Shown: one piece after another, positions 24,420 through 33,604 of the stretch | Position numbering within the stretch: the stretch's first letter is position 1 | Layout: every line of letters begins with the position of its first letter | Origin: Rhizobium sp. Q54 | GTDB lineage: Bacteria; Pseudomonadota; Alphaproteobacteria; Rhizobiales; Xanthobacteraceae | Direction of reading: 5' to 3' | Assembly (NCBI GenBank): GCA_945861265.1 | Contig: CAMAUC010000025.1 | Span: 1-40,939 of the forward strand | Length of the DNA stretch: 40,939 bases | Translations under genes and position numbers: made by a program | Notes under the pieces: model-generated | Databases searched by the model: none | Told to the model about the DNA's origin: nothing | The model's input: only the letters and a program-made list of their open reading frames with translations

Positions 24420-26663
24420 TTACGCCGCCTTTTTCTTCTCGGGCGCGAAGCGCTGATAGAAGCTCTGGTCGTGCTCGGCCATGTCGATCAGCAATTTGTT
24501 CGGCGCGAAGCGCGCGCCGTATTTGGCCTCCAGCTTCTTGCACAGGGCGACGAACGTCTTCGTTCCCATCATGTCGATGTAGGACAAGGTACCGCCGGAG
24601 AACGGCGCAAAGCCGAAACCGAGGATCGAGCCGACATCGGCCTCGCGTACGTCGGTGAGTACTTTCTCCTCGAAGCAGCGCGCGGTTTCCAGAGCCTGCA
24701 TCGCCAGGAGGCGGTCCTTCAATTCCTGCACGTCGATTTTTTCGGGATCCAGTTTGACCGGCTGCAAATCGGCCAGACCGGGCCACAGCTTTTTCGGACC
24801 GGCGGCCGGATAATCATAGAAGCCCTTGCCGTTCTTGCGGCCGAAGCGCTGGCGCTTTTCGACCATGTCTTCGAGCAATATCTTCTGACGCGGGTCGATC
24901 GCCGCGGCGCCGAGATCGGCCTCGGTGGCCTTGAGGATTTTCCAGGCAAGATCGACCGCGACTTCGTCGTTGAGCGACAGCGGGCCGACCGGCATGCCGG
25001 CCATGCGCCCGACATTCTCGATCATCGCCGCCGGCACGCCTTCGGCCAGCATCAGATGGCCCTCGCGGATATAGGTGCCGACCACGCGCGAGGTGTAGAA
25101 GCCGCGCGAATCGTTGACGACGATCGGTGTCTTGCGGATGGCACGCACATAATCGAGCGCGGCGGCGAGCGCGCGGTCGCCCGTCTCCTTGCCGAGAATG
25201 AGCTCGACCAGCATCATGCGGTCGACCGGCGAGAAGAAGTGAATGCCGATGAAGCGCGCCGGCTCCTTGAACTCGGCGGCGAGCGAGGAGATCGGCAGCG
25301 TCGAGGTGTTGGAGGCGAAGATCGCCTTGTCGCCGATCACCGCCTGGATTTTCGCAATGACGTCCGACTTCACCTTGCGATCCTCGAACACCGCTTCGAT
25401 GATCAGGTCGCAATCGGCCAGCGCCGCATAGTCGGCCGATGGCGTGATCTTTTCCAGAAGCGTGTCGCGGTCGGCGCCTTTCATCCGGCCCTTCATGACG
25501 CGGTCGCTCATCGCCTTGTGCAACGCGGCTTTGCCCTTGTCGGCGGTTTCCTGATCGCGGTCGACGAGCACGACCTGCAACCCGGCCGCCGCGCTGACCT
25601 GCGCAATGCCGGCGCCCATGAAGCCGGCGCCGACGACGCCGACTTTCTTGATCGAGACCGGCGGCTCGTTTGCCGGACGGCGCGCGCCTTTGTTGAGGTC
25701 CTGCATGTTGACGAACAAAGTGCGGATCATCGAGGCGGCTTCCGGCGAGCGCAGGATCTTGGCGAACCAGCGCGACTCGACGCGCAGCGCCACATCCATC
25801 GGCAATTGCAGGCCTTCATAGACGACCTGCAAAATGGCGCGCGCCGCCGGATAATTGTCGTAGGTCTCGCGGCGATAGATCGCGTTCGCCGGCGGGAAAG
25901 TCATCATGCCAGCCTTGGAATAGACCGGGCCCCCTGGCAGCTTGAAGCCCTTCACATCCCACGGCGCTTCCGCCTTGCCGCCGGCCTTGATCCAGTCCTT
26001 GGCGGTCTTGATCAAGTCGTCCTGCGGCACGACATTGTCGATCAGCTTCATCGCCTTGGCGCGATCGGTTTTCAGCTGATCGCCCTTGAGCAGAAATTGC
26101 AGCGCGTCGGCCGGCTGCATCATGCGCGCGACGCGCTGCGTGCCGCCGGCGCCGGGAAACAGGCCGATCTTGATTTCCGGCAGGCCGAGCCGCGTCTTCG
26201 GATTGTCGGCGGCGACGCGGTGATGACAGGCGAGCGCCAGTTCGAAGCCGCCGCCCATCGCCGTGCCGTTGAGCGCGCAGACCCAGGGCTTGCCGGGCGT
26301 GTGGCCTTTGTCCTTGGCGGTCGTCTCCTTGCCGCCCTTCTCGATGCGGCGATAGAGCAGCGACAGTTTGCGGCTTTCCTCGAAGATGAATTTCGCCGCT
26401 GCGACCTCGCCTTCGTTCTTCATCATGCCGGCGTAAAGCGAGCCCATGCGCTCCAGCATGGTCAGGTCGGCGCCGCCGCAGAAGGCTTCCTTGCCGGAGG
26501 TGATGACCGCGCCCTTGATCGCGGCGTCATTGCTCACCTTGTCGACGAGGACGGAAAGCTCCTCGATGGCGTCAAGCGTAATGACGTTCATCGAGCGGTC
26601 GGGCATGTCCCAGGTAATCAGCGCGACGCCGTCGGCGTCGACGTCGAGTTTGAAATTGGCCAT
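24420..26663 (-). CDS. fadJ: Enoyl-CoA hydratase / 3-hydroxyacyl-CoA dehydrogenase (multifunctional beta-oxidation alpha subunit)
   Basis: 747 residues. N-terminal crotonase domain with Glu141 (GGGFELALACHH) and Glu163 (LPEIKIGLFPGAGGTQR); NAD motif GAGFMG at about 345-350; dehydrogenase catalytic His475 (GIHFFSPVDRMM) and Glu487. So it performs hydration and NAD-dependent dehydrogenation in fatty acyl-CoA beta-oxidation. FadB and FadJ cannot be separated safely by sequence alone. ATG at 26663 with TAGGAG upstream. Follows the cupin gene by 13 bp and the thiolase, its partner, further upstream. Confidence 0.95.
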   Translation of the reverse strand: MANFKLDVDADGVALITWDMPDRSMNVITLDAIEELSVLVDKVSNDAAIKGAVITSGKEAFCGGADLTMLERMGSLYAGMMKNEGEVAAAKFIFEESRKLSLLYRRIEKGGKETTAKDKGHTPGKPWVCALNGTAMGGGFELALACHHRVAADNPKTRLGLPEIKIGLFPGAGGTQRVARMMQPADALQFLLKGDQLKTDRAKAMKLIDNVVPQDDLIKTAKDWIKAGGKAEAPWDVKGFKLPGGPVYSKAGMMTFPPANAIYRRETYDNYPAARAILQVVYEGLQLPMDVALRVESRWFAKILRSPEAASMIRTLFVNMQDLNKGARRPANEPPVSIKKVGVVGAGFMGAGIAQVSAAAGLQVVLVDRDQETADKGKAALHKAMSDRVMKGRMKGADRDTLLEKITPSADYAALADCDLIIEAVFEDRKVKSDVIAKIQAVIGDKAIFASNTSTLPISSLAAEFKEPARFIGIHFFSPVDRMMLVELILGKETGDRALAAALDYVRAIRKTPIVVNDSRGFYTSRVVGTYIREGHLMLAEGVPAAMIENVGRMAGMPVGPLSLNDEVAVDLAWKILKATEADLGAAAIDPRQKILLEDMVEKRQRFGRKNGKGFYDYPAAGPKKLWPGLADLQPVKLDPEKIDVQELKDRLLAMQALETARCFEEKVLTDVREADVGSILGFGFAPFSGGTLSYIDMMGTKTFVALCKKLEAKYGARFAPNKLLIDMAEHDQSFYQRFAPEKKKAA

Positions 26664-26676
26664 GACCGTCTAGCTC

Positions 26677-27141
26677 CTATGGCGAAAATGGATCGCCGTT
26701 TTTCTTCGAGTAACGAAAGCCCTTGTCGTCGCGCACGACCTGCATGTCGATGTCGGAATAATGCGCGCGCTCGACCGCGGCGCGGCTGCCGACTTCGATA
26801 AAGACTGCGTCGCTGCCCGAGCGGTTGATCAAACAATGACCGTTGGCGACGCCGGCCCTCCAGGCAGCGCTGTCGCCGGCCTTCAGCACCGTCTCGCCGT
26901 CGTCCTCGCACAAGACCACTTCGCCTGCGAGCACATAGACGAATTCGTCTTCGTTTTCGTGCCAGTGGCGCTGCGACGACGCCGCGCCGGGCTTGAGCGT
27001 GCACATATTGACGCCGAATTGCGTCAACCCGGCGGCGCGGGCGAGCCTTTTGCGGCTACGCCCTTCCACCGCCTTGTTGTGCGGCGGCGGATAGTTGGTC
27101 GCGGTGTCAGGCTTGATGCTTGCGATATCGATTTTGGGCAT
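26677..27141 (-). CDS. Cupin-domain protein inside the beta-oxidation operon
   Basis: 154 residues, one cupin barrel. Motif 1 is complete: [17 protein letters not shown] (His-x-His-x3-Glu). The fold has the GDSAAWRAG turn and NGHCLINRS for motif 2. Small stand-alone cupins of this type are widespread and biochemically uncharacterised. It sits between the thiolase (75 bp) and fadJ (13 bp) on the same strand, so it is very probably cotranscribed; a role in acyl-CoA metabolism is inference. Confidence 0.85.
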   Translation of the reverse strand: MPKIDIASIKPDTATNYPPPHNKAVEGRSRKRLARAAGLTQFGVNMCTLKPGAASSQRHWHENEDEFVYVLAGEVVLCEDDGETVLKAGDSAAWRAGVANGHCLINRSGSDAVFIEVGSRAAVERAHYSDIDMQVVRDDKGFRYSKKNGDPFSP

Positions 27142-27216
27142 TCCTTTGCAGTCCTGCTTATTCCTCTCGCCATCCCCTACAACGTTCGCCTTGCGCGGCG
27201 GAATCTCGAAAGAATT

Positions 27217-28425
27217 CTACACGCGTTCGATGATCGTCGCCGTGCCCATGCCGGCGCCGATGCAAAGCGTGATCAAAGCCGTCGATTTGCCGGTGCGCTC
27301 CAACTCATCCAGCACGGTGCCGAGGATCATCGCGCCGGTCGCGCCGAGGGGATGGCCCATGGCGATGGCGCCGCCATTGACATTGATCTTGTCGCGCGGA
27401 ATGTCGAAGGCCTGCATGTAGCGCAAGACCACCGAGGCGAAGGCCTCGTTCAATTCAAACAGATCGATGTCGCCGATCGACATGCCGGCCTTTTGCAGAA
27501 CCTTGTGCGTCACGTCGACCGGGCCGGTGAGCATGATCGCCGGCTCGGAGCCGATATTGGCGAAGGCCTTGATGCGCGCACGCGGTTTCAAATTGTTGCG
27601 GGCGCCCGCTTCCTTGCTGCCGAGCAGGACGGCGGCGGCGCCATCGACAATGCCGGACGAATTGCCGGCGTGGTGAACGTGATTGATCGACTCGATTTCC
27701 GGATAGCGCTGCACCGCGACGGCATCGAAGCCGGCCATCTCGCCCATCTGGATGAAGGACGGCTGCAACGCGGCGAGCGACTGCATCGTCGTCGATGGCC
27801 GCATGTGCTCGTCATGATCGAGGATGGTCAGGCCGTTGACGTCCTTGACCGTCATCACCGAATTCTTGAACAGGCCGGCGTCCCAGGATTTGGCGGCGCG
27901 CTGCTGGCTTTCGACCGCATAGGCATCGACGTCGTCGCGCGAGAAGCCGTATTTAGTGGCGATCAGATCGGCGGAAATGCCCTGCGGCAGAAAATACGTC
28001 TTGACCGCGATGGTCGGGTCGACCGGCCAGGCGCCGCCGGAGGCGCCGATGCCGACGCGGCTCATCGATTCGACGCCACCGCCGATGGTCATGTCGTGCT
28101 GGCCGGACATGATCTCGGCCGCGGCGAAATTTACCGCGTCCAGTCCCGAAGCGCAGAAGCGGTTGATCTGGATGCCGGGCACGCTGTCGCCGAAGCCGGC
28201 GACCAAAGCCGCGGCGCGGGCGATGTCGCCGCCGGCTTCACCAACCGGATCGACGCAGCCCATGACGACGTCGTCGATCTGCGCCGGGTCGAGCTTGTTG
28301 CGGTCCTTGATGGCCCCTAACGCCTGCGCCGCCAGATTGAGCGCGGTCACTTCATGCAGCGAGCCATCGGCCTTGCCGCGGCCGCGCGGCGTACGGACGG
28401 TGTCGTAAATGAATGCGTCGGGCAT
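27217..28425 (-). CDS. fadA: Acetyl-CoA C-acyltransferase (beta-oxidation thiolase)
   Basis: 402 residues, full length. Cleaves 3-oxoacyl-CoA. Catalytic residues are visible: Cys91 (NRFCASGLD), His358 ([13 protein letters not shown]) and Cys388 (LCIGAGMG). The usual partner of the FadB/FadJ alpha subunit, here separated from it by the cupin gene. Starts 33 bp after the acyl-CoA dehydrogenase stop, so the order ACAD-thiolase-cupin-fadJ forms one operon. Confidence 0.95.
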   Translation of the reverse strand: MPDAFIYDTVRTPRGRGKADGSLHEVTALNLAAQALGAIKDRNKLDPAQIDDVVMGCVDPVGEAGGDIARAAALVAGFGDSVPGIQINRFCASGLDAVNFAAAEIMSGQHDMTIGGGVESMSRVGIGASGGAWPVDPTIAVKTYFLPQGISADLIATKYGFSRDDVDAYAVESQQRAAKSWDAGLFKNSVMTVKDVNGLTILDHDEHMRPSTTMQSLAALQPSFIQMGEMAGFDAVAVQRYPEIESINHVHHAGNSSGIVDGAAAVLLGSKEAGARNNLKPRARIKAFANIGSEPAIMLTGPVDVTHKVLQKAGMSIGDIDLFELNEAFASVVLRYMQAFDIPRDKINVNGGAIAMGHPLGATGAMILGTVLDELERTGKSTALITLCIGAGMGTATIIERV

Positions 28426-28458
28426 CGGCAGCCTCCAATCGATCGATTGCCACGCGGC

Positions 28459-29616
28459 CTACAAACTCCGCGCAATCAAAAGCTTCATGATCTCGTTCGT
28501 TCCCGCATATATACGCAGCACGCGGGCGTCGCGGTAGAGGCGCGAGATCGGATATTCGTCCATAAAACCGTAGCCGCCGAACAGTTGCAGGCAGCGGTCG
28601 ATGACCTTGGCCTGCGTGTCGGTCAGCTTGTACTTGGCCATCGAGGCGGTAACGGTGTCGAGCTTGCCCTCGACATGCAGGCCGATGCAATAATCGAGAA
28701 ACACCTTGGCGATGGTGACCTCGGTCTTGCATTCCGCCAGCTCGAACTGGGTGTTCTGGAATTCGATGATCTTCTTGCCGAAGGCCTGACGCTGCTTGAC
28801 GTAATCGACGGTCAGCGCCAGTGCGCGCTCCATCATAGCGACGGCGTGAACGGCGACGATGAGCCGCTCCTGCGGCAATTCCTTCATCAACTGGTAGAAG
28901 CCCTGGCCCTCCTCGGGGCCAAGCAGCGCCTCGGCCGGAAGCTTGACGTCGTCGAAAAACAGTTCCGATGTATCGGCGCTATCGAGGCCGAGCTTCTTCA
29001 GCTTGCGGCCGCGGCGGAAGCCGGGCGCGTCATCGGTCTCGACCACCATCAACGACACGCCCTTGGAGCCGGCCTTGGGGTCGGTCTTGGCGACGACGAT
29101 GATCAGGTTGGCGTGCTGGCCGTTGGTGATGAAGGTCTTGGCGCCGTTGAGCACATAACCATTGCCGGATTTTTCCGCCTTGGTGCGCACGCCTTGCAGG
29201 TCGGAGCCGGTGCCGGGCTCGGTCATTGCGATGGCGCCGACCAGTTCGCCGGTGGCAAGCTTCGGCAGCCAGCGCTTTTTCTGCTCCTCGGTGCCGTAAT
29301 GCAGAATGTAAGGCGCGACGATGCCGGAATGCAGCGGCGCGCCGAACGAGTCGAAAGCGCCGAGCGAAAATTCGCGGTTGATCACCGCCTCATGCGCGAA
29401 GCTGCCGCCGGAGCCGCCATATTCCTCCGGCATCGAGGCGCACAGCAACCCGGCCTCGCCGGCCTTGGTCCATACGTCGCGGTCGTAAATACCGGCTTCG
29501 TGCCAGCGGTCGACATGCGGGGTGAATTCGGCGGCGACATAGCGGCGCGCCTGCTCCTCGAGCATGACGAGGTCTTCGGTCATCCACGGGGGACGCGGCA
29601 GGTTGAGCGCTTCCAT
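28459..29616 (-). CDS. Acyl-CoA dehydrogenase, LCAD-like
   Basis: 385 residues from the ATG at 29616; the frame is open 36 codons further upstream but that part is unlike the family. FAD-dependent first step of beta-oxidation. Acyl-CoA_dh N, M and C domains in order; AMTEPGTGSDLQGVRTKA is the middle-domain signature. The C-terminal base position (Glu in most ACADs, IYEGT) is Ala here (IYAGTNEIMK), and the region QERLIVAVHAVAMMERALALTVDY carries a Glu that would be the base in the long-chain (LCAD)/isovaleryl type. First gene of the operon. Confidence 0.92.
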   Translation of the reverse strand: MEALNLPRPPWMTEDLVMLEEQARRYVAAEFTPHVDRWHEAGIYDRDVWTKAGEAGLLCASMPEEYGGSGGSFAHEAVINREFSLGAFDSFGAPLHSGIVAPYILHYGTEEQKKRWLPKLATGELVGAIAMTEPGTGSDLQGVRTKAEKSGNGYVLNGAKTFITNGQHANLIIVVAKTDPKAGSKGVSLMVVETDDAPGFRRGRKLKKLGLDSADTSELFFDDVKLPAEALLGPEEGQGFYQLMKELPQERLIVAVHAVAMMERALALTVDYVKQRQAFGKKIIEFQNTQFELAECKTEVTIAKVFLDYCIGLHVEGKLDTVTASMAKYKLTDTQAKVIDRCLQLFGGYGFMDEYPISRLYRDARVLRIYAGTNEIMKLLIARSL

Positions 29617-29744
29617 CGGTGGGGCGTTCTTTAAGCTCGGGCGTCTTGTCGGTGCGCCATTTATGCGAATCGTCAGGGCCCAACATAGGGCCAGTGGGCG
29701 GCGGGGGCGAGGGGGAACGCGCACGCCTCGCCGTCGTAGTAAGC

Positions 29745-29868
29745 CGTCATTCCGGGGGCGCTCGTGAAACGAGCTAACCCGGAATCCAGAAATAGATGAA
29801 ATTCAAGCTAGATTCCAGATTCACCCGCCAGCGCCTTTGAGGCGCAGGCGGGCGCCCCGGAATGACAG
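29745..29868. repeat. Extended REP-like palindromic element
   Basis: Outer arms GTCATTCCGGGGGCGC (29746-29761) and GCGCCCCGGAATGAC (29852-29866) pair apart from one extra base. Inside are the hairpins GCTCG-TGAAA-CGAGC (29760-29774) and a GC-rich stem with loop TTTGA (29824-29852). Sits between the LCAD-like gene start and the next gene's stop. Similar cores at 7632 and 21933 suggest a dispersed repeat; it may terminate the binding-protein transcript. Confidence 0.65.
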
Positions 29869-29871
29869 CAC

Positions 29872-31047
29872 TTACTTCGCCGGATCCTTCACATTCTCGA
29901 CCTTGTCGAACTCAACGTTCTGCACGGCTCCGCCGACCTTTTCGACCTTGCGGATATAGACCGTCTGGACGATGTCGCGGGTGTCCGGGTCGATCGAAAT
30001 GGGGCCGCGCGGGCTTTCCCATTTCATGCCCTTGGCCGCCGCGATCAGTGAGTCACCGTCGGCCTTGCCGCCGGTCTTCTTCAAGGCTTCGTAGATCAGG
30101 TGCATGCCGTCCCAGCCGCCGATCGAGAACACATCGGGGTTGCGCTTGAACTCGGCATTGTAGGCTTTGACGAAGTCCTCGTTCGCCTTCGACTTATGCT
30201 CCCAGCCATAATGAAACACGGTGATGATGCCGAGGGCCGCGTCGCCCATGTTCCGGAGCGCGACATCGTCCATAGTGATCTCACCCTGGCCCATGACCTT
30301 GATCGTCTTGGAATCCATGCCGCGCTCGGCGAGCGCCTTCATGAAAGCCGGCGGCTGCGCGCCGCCCGGAATGAAAACGAAGATCGCCTCCGGATTGAGA
30401 TCCTTGGCGCGCTGCACGAAGGCGGAAAAATCCGGGTTGGCGATCGGCATGCGCACGCCACCGACGATGTCGCCGCCGGCGGCCTTGAAGCCTTTCTGGA
30501 ACCAGGTTTCGGCGTCGATGCCGGGGCCGTAATCCGACACCATGGTGTAAGCCCGCTTGACGCCGGTCTTGGCCGCCCAGGCGCCGAAGGTGTTTTCAAG
30601 TTGCGGAATGGTCAGCGAGGTGCGCGCTACGTATGGCGACTTGGTGGTGATGGCGGAAGTCGCCGCGTTCATCACCACCATGAACTTCTTGGCTTCCGCC
30701 GACACGTCGGCGGCGCCGAAGGCTTCCGGCGTCAGCGTGAAGCCGGCGAGAATGTCGACCTTGTCGCGCACGATCAATTCCTGCGCCAGTCGCTTGGCGA
30801 CGTCCGGGTTCGGTCCGCCAGTGTCCTTGCGGATGATTTCGATCTTGCGCCCGGCGACCGTGTCGCCGTGCTGCTTCATGTACAATTTGATTGAGTTGTC
30901 CATCTGCGCGGCGGTGTCGGCGAACTGGCCCGAGTAGGCCATGATCAAACCGACCTTGACGGTGTCCTGCGCCTGGGCCGAGGATACCGACGCTGCCGTC
31001 AGCAGACCCGCCACCGTCGCCGCCGAAACGAAAACTGATTTTCGCAT
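29872..31047 (-). CDS. ABC transporter periplasmic substrate-binding protein (LivJ-like), second copy
   Basis: 391 residues from the ATG at 31047, which has GGGAGGAA upstream; an in-frame earlier ATG at 31092 would bury the signal peptide. Signal sequence MRKSVFVSAATVAGLLTAAS... cut after AQA; then DTVKVGLIMAYSGQFADTA, the typical beginning of the amino-acid/amide binding fold. No permease or ATPase genes are adjacent. It is on the same strand as the beta-oxidation operon, 255 bp upstream of it, separated by the REP-like element. Ligand unknown; a lipid- or acid-related compound is only a guess from context. Confidence 0.9.
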   Translation of the reverse strand: MRKSVFVSAATVAGLLTAASVSSAQAQDTVKVGLIMAYSGQFADTAAQMDNSIKLYMKQHGDTVAGRKIEIIRKDTGGPNPDVAKRLAQELIVRDKVDILAGFTLTPEAFGAADVSAEAKKFMVVMNAATSAITTKSPYVARTSLTIPQLENTFGAWAAKTGVKRAYTMVSDYGPGIDAETWFQKGFKAAGGDIVGGVRMPIANPDFSAFVQRAKDLNPEAIFVFIPGGAQPPAFMKALAERGMDSKTIKVMGQGEITMDDVALRNMGDAALGIITVFHYGWEHKSKANEDFVKAYNAEFKRNPDVFSIGGWDGMHLIYEALKKTGGKADGDSLIAAAKGMKWESPRGPISIDPDTRDIVQTVYIRKVEKVGGAVQNVEFDKVENVKDPAK

Positions 31048-31134
31048 AAAATTCCTCCCGAAAGCCGCACGGTCAGTCGACGGCTTGCCCATAGGCTAGC
31101 GCCAATCCAGCCTTCCGTCACCGGAGTAGCTCGC

Positions 31135-32148
31135 GTGTTGGAATTCGCAGTGTTCGATCATCTCGACACCAACGGCTCGCCGTTGGGCAGCTTTTTCGAC
31201 GAGCGGCTGCGACTGATCGAGACCATCGAACAGGCCGGCTTCGCCGCGTATCATGTGGCGGAACATCATTCGAGCCCGCTCGGCATGGCGTCGAGCCCAA
31301 GCGTCTTTCTCAGCGCCGCGATCCAGCGTACCAGCACCATCAAACTGGGGCCGCTGGTTTATGTGCTGCCGCTGTATCATCCGCTGCGCGTCTATGAGGA
31401 GGTCTGCATGCTGGACCACCTCAGCAAAGGCCGCTTCATGCTCGGCGTGGGCCGCGGCGGCGCGCTGGTCGAGCATCAGCGTTATGGGATCGAGCCCACC
31501 AATGCTTCGGCGATCTATCAGGAAGCATTTGCGGTGCTGATGCGCGCCTTCGAGACGGACGTGCTGAATTTCGAGGGGAAATTTTTCACCTTCAAGGATT
31601 TCGTCGTTCAGACAAAGCCGTATCAACTGCCGCATCCGCCGATCTGGTATGGCGCACCATCGCCCGATGCGATTGCCTGGGCGGTGCCGAAAGCAATCAA
31701 TGTCGTGTCGCTCGGACCTTCGGCGCGGGCCAAGGCGATCTCGGATCGCTATCGCAAGGACTGGCGCGAACTTGGCCGCGCTGAGTCCGAGTTGCCGCGC
31801 ATCGGCATCACCCGCCACGTCGTCGTCGCCGAGACCGACGCGCAGGCGCGGCAAATCGCGCGCGACGCCTATCCGCGCTGGCGCGAAGCGATGGAGTTCC
31901 TGTGGAAGCGATCCGGCCAGGATTTCCTGCTCAAGGAAATCTACCCGATGGACTTCGTGGCCTTGCAGGCCATCGGTCACGGCATTGCCGGCTCGCCAGC
32001 GACCGTGCGCGATTACATTGCGCGGCTGGAGCGCGAGGCCGGCGTCAATTACGTGCTGTGCCAAATGGCTTTCGGCGACATGAATTTTACTGATGCGACG
32101 CATTCGATAAAGTTGTTCGGCCAGGAAGTGATGCGGGAGTTTAGATAA
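31135..32148 (+). CDS. Luciferase-like (LLM class) flavin-dependent oxidoreductase
   Basis: 337 residues; the start is GTG at 31135 with GGAG nine bases upstream. Bacterial luciferase-like TIM barrel that uses FMNH2 or F420: AEHHSSPLGMASSPSVFLS, the signature LGVGRGGALVEHQRYGI and the GAPSPDAIAWA turn. Substrate unknown; relatives oxidise alkanes, sulfonates or aldehydes. Divergent from the binding-protein gene, 87 bp away, so they may share control. Confidence 0.9.
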   Translation: MLEFAVFDHLDTNGSPLGSFFDERLRLIETIEQAGFAAYHVAEHHSSPLGMASSPSVFLSAAIQRTSTIKLGPLVYVLPLYHPLRVYEEVCMLDHLSKGRFMLGVGRGGALVEHQRYGIEPTNASAIYQEAFAVLMRAFETDVLNFEGKFFTFKDFVVQTKPYQLPHPPIWYGAPSPDAIAWAVPKAINVVSLGPSARAKAISDRYRKDWRELGRAESELPRIGITRHVVVAETDAQARQIARDAYPRWREAMEFLWKRSGQDFLLKEIYPMDFVALQAIGHGIAGSPATVRDYIARLEREAGVNYVLCQMAFGDMNFTDATHSIKLFGQEVMREFR

Positions 32149-32220
32149 AGCTTCCGCCGATATAGCGACACGCGCGCTAATCGTGCTACCACCGGCCCCG
32201 CCAGGCCGGGATTTATCATC

Positions 32221-33453
32221 ATGAACGCAACAGCGGGCGGATCGACGCCGGAGCTGACCGACTCATCCTATTCGTGGTGGCGGCTTGCCGTATCGGTGCT
32301 GCTCTCGACCATCGGCGGCGTCGGCATGTGGTCGGTGGTTGTCGTGCTGCCGGCGATGCAGGCCGACTTCGGCGTCGATCGCGCCGCGGCATCGCTGCCT
32401 TATACGCTGACCATGTTCGGCTTCGCCGGCGGCGGCGTTCTGCTCGGCCAGCTCGCCGATCGTTACGGCGTAACCTTGCCCGCCGTGCTCAGCACGCTGG
32501 CCCTCAGCGCCGGCTATATCGCCGTCGGGCATTCAACGACTCTCTGGCAGGTCGCCATCGCGCACGGGCTTCTGATCGGCGTCGGCACCTCGGCAACTTT
32601 CGCACCGTTGATGGCCGATATCTCGCACTGGTTCGTGCGCCGGCGCGGCATCGCCGTCGCAGTGGCCGCCGCGGGAAATTACCTCGCCGGCACGATCTGG
32701 CCGCCGATCGTGCAGCATTTCACCGCCAGCATCGGCTGGCGCGACACCTATACCGGCATCGGCATTTTCTGTCTGATCACGATGCTGCCTCTGGCGCTGC
32801 TGCTGCGACGGCGCATCGAAAGCCACCACAGCGTCGCCTCCGGCGCGGCGGCGGCGGCCAAACAGGCGGCGCTGCCGTTTTCACCGATGACGCTGCAAGT
32901 GCTGCTGTGCATCGCCGGCGTCGGCTGCTGCGTGGCGATGTCGATGCCGCAGGTTCACATCGTCGCCTATTGCGGCGATCTCGGCTACGGCGTGGCGCGC
33001 GGCGCCGACATGCTGTCGCTGATGCTCGGCTTCGGCATCATCAGCCGCGTCGCGTCCGGCTTCATCGCCGACCGCATCGGCGGCGTCGGCACCTTGCTGA
33101 TCGGCTCGGTGCTGCAGGGCGTCGCGCTGTTTTTGTATCTGATGTTCGACGGGCTTTATTCGCTTTACGTCATCTCGGCCTTGTTCGGCCTGTTCCAGGG
33201 CGGCATCGTGCCCTGCTATGCCATCATCGTGCGCGAATATTTCCCGCCGCGGCAGGCCTCGACGCGCGTCGGCCTCGTCATCATGGCGACGATTCTCGGC
33301 ATGGCTTTGGGCGGATGGCTGTCCGGGGTGATCTTCGATCTGACCGGCTCGTACCATATCGCCTTTCTCAACGGGCTGGGCTGGAATTTGGTCAATGTCT
33401 CGATCATGGCCTGGCTGTTGATTCGCTCACGGCAGCGCCTTACTCTTGCCTGA
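32221..33453 (+). CDS. MFS transporter (OFA/MCT-like)
   Basis: 410 residues with 12 predicted helices. SVLLSTIGGVGMWSVVVVLPAMQADFGVDRAA at the N-terminus and LGQLADRYG as loop 2-3; the general look (monocarboxylate/oxalate-formate type) suggests small organic anions. Weak ribosome site. Downstream of the LLM gene by 72 bp; possibly cotranscribed with it. Confidence 0.87.
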   Translation: MNATAGGSTPELTDSSYSWWRLAVSVLLSTIGGVGMWSVVVVLPAMQADFGVDRAAASLPYTLTMFGFAGGGVLLGQLADRYGVTLPAVLSTLALSAGYIAVGHSTTLWQVAIAHGLLIGVGTSATFAPLMADISHWFVRRRGIAVAVAAAGNYLAGTIWPPIVQHFTASIGWRDTYTGIGIFCLITMLPLALLLRRRIESHHSVASGAAAAAKQAALPFSPMTLQVLLCIAGVGCCVAMSMPQVHIVAYCGDLGYGVARGADMLSLMLGFGIISRVASGFIADRIGGVGTLLIGSVLQGVALFLYLMFDGLYSLYVISALFGLFQGGIVPCYAIIVREYFPPRQASTRVGLVIMATILGMALGGWLSGVIFDLTGSYHIAFLNGLGWNLVNVSIMAWLLIRSRQRLTLA

Positions 33454-33604
33454 CGAATCAATTTCAACTCCCGCAGGATCGATCATTGGCTCGCGATGCG
33501 CGTATGAACGCTTTGCGTAGAATAATACGTAGCGAAAACTGTTGATTGTCATTGACAACAATCGGCCAAAGACCGGCCGGACAAGAGCGGGGGCCCATTC
33601 GTCG

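Noticed and set aside
24369-26801. 810-residue open frame on the plus strand opposite fadJ
   Set aside because: Shadow of a high-GC gene; arginine-, histidine- and aspartate-rich with no motif, while the opposite strand has an intact FadJ with catalytic residues.
26761-28320. 519-residue open frame opposite the thiolase and cupin
   Set aside because: It crosses two real genes and has no domain of its own.
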